A DNA stretch of 64,000 nucleotides from Streptomyces sp. NBC_00223. GTDB taxonomy: Bacteria > Actinomycetota > Actinomycetes > Streptomycetales > Streptomycetaceae. Below, piece by piece: positions 59,701 to 64,000 of the stretch. The notes under the pieces were generated by a model. That model worked only from the letters and a program-made list of their open reading frames with translations. It was not told where the DNA came from and did not search any database. Made by a program: the position numbers and the translations under genes. Numbering within the stretch: position 1 is the first letter of the stretch; each line of letters begins with the position of its first letter. The stretch lies in NCBI RefSeq assembly GCF_036199905.1, contig NZ_CP108109.1:6948501-7012500 (forward strand), in the 5' to 3' direction.

Positions 59701-62700
59701 CACCGCCACGTTCGACCACCCGACCCCCGTGGCGCTCGCCCGGCACCTGGCCGCGCTGGCCGCCGGGCCGGGGGAGGGCGTGGACGCTGCCGGCGATCGT
59801 ACGGACGCGGCCTCCGGTGACCTCGGTGACGGCCTCGGCGACGACCCGATCGCCGTCGTCGGCATGGCCTGCCGGCTGCCCGGCGGCGTCGACTCGCCCG
59901 AGGAGCTGTGGGACGTCCTGGCCGAAGGCCGCGACCTGATCGGGGAGTTCCCCGACGACCGGGGCTGGGACCTCGGCTCGCTCTACGACCCCGAGCCCGG
60001 CACCCACGGCAAGTCGTACGCCCGGCACGGCGGTTTCCTCCGGGACGTGGACGGTTTCGACGCCGCGTTCTTCGGCATCAGCCCGCGTGAGGCCGCCGCC
60101 GTCGACCCGCAGCAGCGGCTCGTCCTGGAGACCTCGTGGGAGGCGCTGGAGCGCGCGGGCCTCGACCCGGCGGCCCTGCGCGGCACGGCCACCGGTGTCT
60201 TCGTCGGCGCGATGGCCACGGACTACGGGCCCCGGCTGACCGAGGTCCCCGAGGGCTACGACGGGTACGCGCTCACCGGCACGACCACCAGTGTGGTCTC
60301 CGGCCGGGTCGCGTACTGCCTCGGCCTCGAAGGGCCGGCCGTCACGGTGGACACGGCCTGCTCCTCGTCGCTGGTCTCGCTCCACCTCGCCGTCCAGGCG
60401 CTGCGGGCCGGCGAGTGCTCGCTGGCGCTGGCCGGGGGCGTCACGGTGATGTCCACGCCGGGGATGTTCGTCGAGTTCAGCAACCAGCGCGGGCTGTCCC
60501 CCGACGGGCGCTGCAAGGCGTTCGGGGACGGCGCGGACGGCACGGGCTGGGCCGAGGGCGCGGGGATGCTCGTGGTCGAACGCCTCTCCGACGCGCGGCG
60601 GCTCGGCCACCGCGTGCTGGGCGTGATCCGCGGCTCGGCGATCAACCAGGACGGCGCGTCCAACGGTCTGACCGCGCCCAACGGGCCTTCCCAGGAACGG
60701 GTGATCCGCGCGGCGCTCGCCTCGGCGGGGGTCGGTACGGGTGATGTCGACGCCGTCGAGGCCCATGGGACGGGTACGGTGCTGGGCGATCCGATCGAGG
60801 CGGGCGCGCTCGTGGCGACGTACGGGCGCGGGCGTACGGACCGGCCGCTGCTGCTCGGCTCGCTCAAGTCCAACCTCGGCCACACGCAGGCCGCGGCGGG
60901 CGTCGCGGGCGTGATCAAGATGGTGCTGGCCCTCGGGCACGGGGTGCTGCCGCGAACGCTTCACGCGGAACAGCCGTCCCGCCACGTCGAGTGGGACGGC
61001 GCGGGGGTGCGGCTGCTGACGCGCGCCACCCCCTGGCCCCGGGGCGCGCGGGTCCGCCGCGCGGCGGTCTCGGCGTTCGGCATCAGCGGCACGAACGCCC
61101 ACGTCATCCTCGAAGAACCCCCCACCCCGCCCGCGGCCGCGAGCGCCGCGCGCGTCGGCGAGCCCGCCGGGCCCGCCTCGGCGGCCAACGGCCCCGGCTC
61201 CGCCGGGACTGGCACGAACCCGGGCGCCCCTACTGCCCCGGGTGCCGGGTCCGGGACCTCGGCTGCCCCCGGCGGGGCTGTCGCCGAGGTGGCTGACCCG
61301 GGCGCGGGTGGCGTGCGTGGGGGCGAGCCCGCCGGGCCTGCCGCAGTGGCCAAGGGCTTCGGCTTCGCCGGGCCCGGCACGGACCGGAGCGTGCCCGCCG
61401 CCCCGGGCGTGGGGGCCGCGAACCCGGCCGCCTTCCGTGAGGACACGTCCGCCGAGCCGGGGATGTCGCCCGGCGCGACGCTTACGGGAGCGGGCACGGC
61501 TCCCACGAATGCGTCGGCCGGTGGCGCGGCCGCCGCGTCGGCGGGAACTCCGTCCGCGACGCTCGCGGACCCAGCGGCCTCGCGCGAGGCCGTGCCCTCC
61601 GGGGCGGCCGGTGAGGCCGAGGGGACGCTCTCGGGTGCCACCGTCGGGGCACTTGGCGCGGTGAGTGGCTCTGCCGCAGGCCAGCGGCCTGACCCGGCGG
61701 ATACGCCCAACGGGACGGGGACGTTGCCCGCCGCCGTTGGGGCTGAGGCCGCAGGTCCCGGGGCAGCCGCCCCGGGCGCGGGGTCCGGGACCCCGGCTGC
61801 CGCCGGCGGGGCTGCCGGCGAGGTGGCTGACCCGGGCGCGGGTGCCGTGCGTGTTGGCGAGCCCGTCGTACCCGCCGCAGTGGCCAACGGCTCCGGCTCC
61901 GCCGGGACTGGCACGGACCGGAGCGTGCCCGCCGCCCCGGGCGCGGGGTCCGGGACCCCGACCGCCCCCGGCGGGGCTGCCGCCGAGGTGGCTGACCCGG
62001 GCGCGAACTCGGGCGCCTCCCGGGAGGACACGCCCGCCGAGCCGGGCATGTCGCCCGGCGCGACGCCCGCAGATACGGGTGCCGCCCGCGTGGGCGGAGT
62101 CTCCGGGTCGGAAGGCCGCTCCCGGGCCACCGGAAGCAGCACAGGAGCCGCCGGTGAGGCGACCGTGTGGGTCGTGGCCGGGGGGAGTGGGGAGGCGTTG
62201 CGGGCGCAGGCGGGGCGGCTGCGGGCGTGGGTCGAGGACCGCGTGTCCGCCCCCACTCCGCCGGAAGGGCTCGCGGCGATCGGCGCCGCGCTCGCCACCA
62301 CCCGTACCGCCTTCCCGTACCGCGCCGCCGTCGTCGGCGCGGACCGCGACGCCCTGCTCGGCGGGCTCGCCGCCCTCGCCGAGGGCGAGCCGCAGCCCGG
62401 CCTCGTGACCGGTACGGCCGCCGACCCCGGCCGTACCGTGTTCGTCTTCCCCGGCCAGGGCTCGCAGTGGATCGGCATGGCGGCCGGCCTGCTGGACGCC
62501 TCCCCGGTGTTCCGGGACCACATCGCCGCCTGCGAGAAGGCCCTCGCGCCGCACACCGACTGGTCGTTGACCGACGTGCTGCGCGACCCGGCCGCCACCG
62601 CGCTGGACCGCGTGGACGTCGTACAGCCCGCCCTCTTCGCCGTGATGACCTCGCTCGCCCGGCTCTGGGAGGCCCACGGCGTGCGCCCCGACGCCGTCGT

Positions 62701-64000
62701 CGGCCACTCGCAGGGCGAGATCGCCGCCGCGTACATCGCGGGCGCGCTCTCACTGGAGGACGCCGCCCGCGTCGTGGCCCTGCGCGCGCGGGCGATCACC
62801 GGCCTGGCCCGCGAGGGCGGCATGGCCTCCGTACCGCTGCCCGCCGCCGAGGTGGAACGCCGACTGGCCGGACACGAGGGCGAGTTGAGCGTCGCCGCGG
62901 TCAACGGCCCGGACACCACGGTCGTCGCCGGGGACCGCGGGCCCCTGGAGGAGCTGGTCGCCCGCTGGACCGAGGACGGCGTACGGGTCCGGCTCATCCC
63001 CGTCACCTACGCCTCGCACTCGCCGCACGTCGAGGAGATCCGCGAGGCCGTGCTCGACGCGCTGACCGGCATCGCGCCGCGCACCTCGGCCGTGCCCTTC
63101 TACTCGACCGTGACCGGGGGCCTGCTGGACACCGCGGCCCTGGACGCCGCCTACTGGTACCGCAATCTGCGGCAGACCGTACGGTTCGACGCGGCCGTCG
63201 CCGCCGCGGCCGCCGACGGGCACCGCGCGTTCGTGGAGTCGAGCCCGCACCCCGTGCTCACCGTCAGTGTGCAGCGCACCCTGGAGGACGCCGGGGTCAC
63301 CGCCGCCGTCAACGGAACGCTGCGCCGGGACACGGGCGGCTGGGACCGCTTCCTCACCGCGCTCGCCGAGGCCCACACCGCGGGCGTGGCCGTGGACTGG
63401 GGGGCCGTCTTCCCGGCCCGCCGCCCGGCCGACCTGCCGGAGCTGCCGACGTACGCCTTCCAGCACGAGTCCTACTGGCTCACCGCCCCCGAGCCGGCCG
63501 GTGACGCCGGAGCCCTCGGCCTCGGCCGCAGCGAACACCCGCTGATCGGCGCGGCCGTCAAGCTCCCCGACGGCGCCGGGGCCGTGCTCACCACCCGGCT
63601 CTCGCTGCGCACCCACCCCTGGCTCGCCGACCACGCGGTGCTCGGCACCGCGCTGCTGCCCGGCACGGCCTTCGTCGAGCTCGCCCTGCACGCAGGAGAC
63701 CTGGCGGACACCGGGCGGATCGAGGAACTGACGCTGCACGCCCCGCTGTTGCTGCCGGAGCAGGGCGCGGTACGGCTGCGTACGGTCGTCGGGCCCGCCG
63801 ACGACAGCGGCCGCCGGCCGGTGACCGTGCACGCGCAGCCGGACGGCGGCCCGGAGGACGCCCCCTGGACCCGGCACGCGAGCGGCCATCTGACGGTCAG
63901 TCAAGCAATCGGCGCGGATGACGACGTACGCCCGCCCGCGGCCGCGACCACCGTCACCCCCGAGGAGCTGTACGCGGGGCTCGCCGCGCTCGGTTACGAC
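56741..64000 (+). CDS. Modular type I polyketide synthase, 5' part (KSQ-AT-ACP-KS-AT-DH)
   Basis: The frame is open to the window end: 2420 residues are visible. The loading module has a KSQ domain (about 25-446) with Gln190 in VDTGQSSSLV where Cys is normal, then AT1 (about 551-860, Ser642 in GHSQGE, YASH near 742) and ACP (Ser967 in LGFDSVAG). Module 1 has KS (about 1034-1461, Cys1207 in DTACSSSLV), AT2 (from about 1898, YASH) and the start of DH with His2298 in DHAVLGTALLPG. KSQ decarboxylates the loaded extender, and both YASH motifs indicate methylmalonyl-CoA, so a propionate starter is predicted. ATG 56741 is the only reasonable start. Confidence 0.93.
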   Translation, partial: MTGTSEVDSTRFPDEPAGPGRRAGREPIAIVGISCRLPQAPDPAAYWRLLRDGVDAVTRAPADRWDPDDPAFADAPRTGGFIEGADRFDAAFFGISAREADAMDPQQRLMLELSWEALEDAGILPATLRDSSAGVFFGACSGDYATLLHRQRTDAVSRHAFTGLHRSIIANRVSYALGSRGPSLLVDTGQSSSLVAVHLACESLRGGESTVAVAGGVQLNLAAESALGVQRFGALSPDGRSRTFDARADGFVRGEGAGVIVLKPLSAARADGDPVYAVILGGALNNDGATEGLTRPGEQTQTEVIRAAYRRAAVPAAEVQYVELHGTGTAVGDPIEAAALGAAVGAPAGRPDGQPLLVGSVKTNIGHLEGAAGIAGLLKVVLSIAHRRIPASLHYEQPNPAIAFDALGIEVARETTDWPRPDDRLVAGVSSFGVGGTNCHLALAEPPAELPGESGGPAAGEGDLPALAWPLSAAGEAGLREQAVKLREFARTGPEPAAVGRALATTRTAFAHRAVVIGRDRDELLDGLDALATGLPSAAVVRGDGGAGGRTVFVFPGQGSQWIGMAAELLDSSAVFRAHIAACEKALAPHTDWSLTEVLRDPADSALDRVDVVQPALFAVMTSLARLWEAYGVRPTAVVGHSQGEIAAAYIAGALSLEDAARIVALRSRAITAIAGHGGMASVPLPAAEVEARLAALGGAVSVAALNGPSSTVVSGDRTAVAALVAAYEAEGVQARTVNVDYASHSAHVEAVEDELALLLAGITPRRASVAFYSTVTGGVVDTATLNAAYWYRNLRQTVRFEPVVRQLVADGHGLFVESSPHPVLTVGVEQTVGDSAAHVTGTLRRGHGGLPYFLGSLADAHAHGAEVDWGRWFGAGTSGRLRLPTYAFQRARHWFHTSGGERDRAEGGASGAPAAAAPVAPAVQLAPAERESALLDVVRAAVAAVAGGRPGEVATAKTFKDLGFDSVAGVELRNRVRSATGLSVAATATFDHPTPVALARHLAALAAGPGEGVDAAGDRTDAASGDLGDGLGDDPIAVVGMACRLPGGVDSPEELWDVLAEGRDLIGEFPDDRGWDLGSLYDPEPGTHGKSYARHGGFLRDVDGFDAAFFGISPREAAAVDPQQRLVLETSWEALERAGLDPAALRGTATGVFVGAMATDYGPRLTEVPEGYDGYALTGTTTSVVSGRVAYCLGLEGPAVTVDTACSSSLVSLHLAVQALRAGECSLALAGGVTVMSTPGMFVEFSNQRGLSPDGRCKAFGDGADGTGWAEGAGMLVVERLSDARRLGHRVLGVIRGSAINQDGASNGLTAPNGPSQERVIRAALASAGVGTGDVDAVEAHGTGTVLGDPIEAGALVATYGRGRTDRPLLLGSLKSNLGHTQAAAGVAGVIKMVLALGHGVLPRTLHAEQPSRHVEWDGAGVRLLTRATPWPRGARVRRAAVSAFGISGTNAHVILEEPPTPPAAASAARVGEPAGPASAANGPGSAGTGTNPGAPTAPGAGSGTSAAPGGAVAEVADPGAGGVRGGEPAGPAAVAKGFGFAGPGTDRSVPAAPGVGAANPAAFREDTSAEPGMSPGATLTGAGTAPTNASAGGAAAASAGTPSATLADPAASREAVPSGAAGEAEGTLSGATVGALGAVSGSAAGQRPDPADTPNGTGTLPAAVGAEAAGPGAAAPGAGSGTPAAAGGAAGEVADPGAGAVRVGEPVVPAAVANGSGSAGTGTDRSVPAAPGAGSGTPTAPGGAAAEVADPGANSGASREDTPAEPGMSPGATPADTGAARVGGVSGSEGRSRATGSSTGAAGEATVWVVAGGSGEALRAQAGRLRAWVEDRVSAPTPPEGLAAIGAALATTRTAFPYRAAVVGADRDALLGGLAALAEGEPQPGLVTGTAADPGRTVFVFPGQGSQWIGMAAGLLDASPVFRDHIAACEKALAPHTDWSLTDVLRDPAATALDRVDVVQPALFAVMTSLARLWEAHGVRPDAVVGHSQGEIAAAYIAGALSLEDAARVVALRARAITGLAREGGMASVPLPAAEVERRLAGHEGELSVAAVNGPDTTVVAGDRGPLEELVARWTEDGVRVRLIPVTYASHSPHVEEIREAVLDALTGIAPRTSAVPFYSTVTGGLLDTAALDAAYWYRNLRQTVRFDAAVAAAAADGHRAFVESSPHPVLTVSVQRTLEDAGVTAAVNGTLRRDTGGWDRFLTALAEAHTAGVAVDWGAVFPARRPADLPELPTYAFQHESYWLTAPEPAGDAGALGLGRSEHPLIGAAVKLPDGAGAVLTTRLSLRTHPWLADHAVLGTALLPGTAFVELALHAGDLADTGRIEELTLHAPLLLPEQGAVRLRTVVGPADDSGRRPVTVHAQPDGGPEDAPWTRHASGHLTVSQAIGADDDVRPPAAATTVTPEELYAGLAALGYD
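61126..62430 (+). repeat. Expanded, repeat-rich KS-AT linker in PKS module 1
   Basis: The KS-AT junction in this module spans about 435 residues against about 104 in the loading module. The excess is Pro/Ala/Gly-rich and built from diverged 165-bp (55-residue) units. Related blocks start near 61160, 61325, 61782, 61859 and 61947, and EVADPGAG, TDRSVPAAPG and EDTxAEPGMSPGAT recur. No stop or frameshift is present. Confidence 0.8.

Noticed and set aside
56732..62707. A 1991-residue open frame on the minus strand across the PKS gene
   Set aside because: It is the antisense shadow of the PKS frame; its composition is repetitive Gly/Arg/Val and no domain is recognisable, while the plus frame has complete PKS motifs.

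Overview
The window is one very high-GC chromosomal segment with GTG starts, TAGGGT/TAGGCT -10 hexamers, leaderless genes and one in-frame TTA leucine codon. Together with a complete Pup-proteasome locus and a conservon operon, this points to Streptomyces or a close relative. Identifications come from reading translations and motifs by eye; no database search was run.

Layout. 1-5.7 kb: end of an oligopeptide-binding lipoprotein, a NarL-type response regulator, a RecB-like nuclease, an S2P-type protease with CBS domains, the tRNA methyltransferase TrmI and a small secreted protein. 5.8-20 kb: the Pup-proteasome region: ferredoxin (divergent), arc/mpa, dop, pup, a 5'-truncated endonuclease VII-like frame overlapping prcB, prcB, prcA, a LacI regulator and MFS pump lying inside the locus, pafA, two FKBP isomerases, then pafB-pafC. 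20-26 kb: a zinc-ribbon protein, tatA, tatC, a diacylglycerol-kinase-like protein and a large HelY/Ski2-type helicase whose promoter fits the PafBC-dependent DNA-damage consensus. 26-35 kb: an acyltransferase, then a SAM-IV-like riboswitch and a Cys-rich leader peptide in front of a complete oligopeptide ABC importer and an M19 dipeptidase; I read this as a sulfur-peptide scavenging operon. 35.3-36.2 kb is a non-coding, repeat-like stretch.

36-50 kb is accessory and regulatory: MocR regulator and EamA exporter with overlapping divergent start codons, a PadR regulator with a drug-type ABC exporter, an iron-box-controlled siderophore-interacting protein, a CebR-box-controlled GH5-CBM2 endoglucanase, an ECF-like sigma factor convergent with alkB-ogt alkylation repair, a GntR regulator, and leuA preceded by a leucine leader peptide and attenuator hairpin. 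A lipoprotein polysaccharide deacetylase follows.

51-56.5 kb is a conservon operon (sensor-like ATPase, roadblock protein, DUF742 protein, small GTPase, two cytochromes P450, the second carrying a TTA codon). From 56.7 kb to the window end runs the start of a modular type I polyketide synthase: a KSQ-AT-ACP loading module, then KS, an expanded repetitive linker, AT and the beginning of DH. Both AT domains carry the YASH motif of methylmalonyl-CoA selectivity, so a propionate starter is predicted.

The strongest leads are the doubly controlled peptide importer, the dual-coding start of prcB, the PafBC-type promoter close to pafBC, the leuA attenuator, and repeat expansion inside a PKS module.
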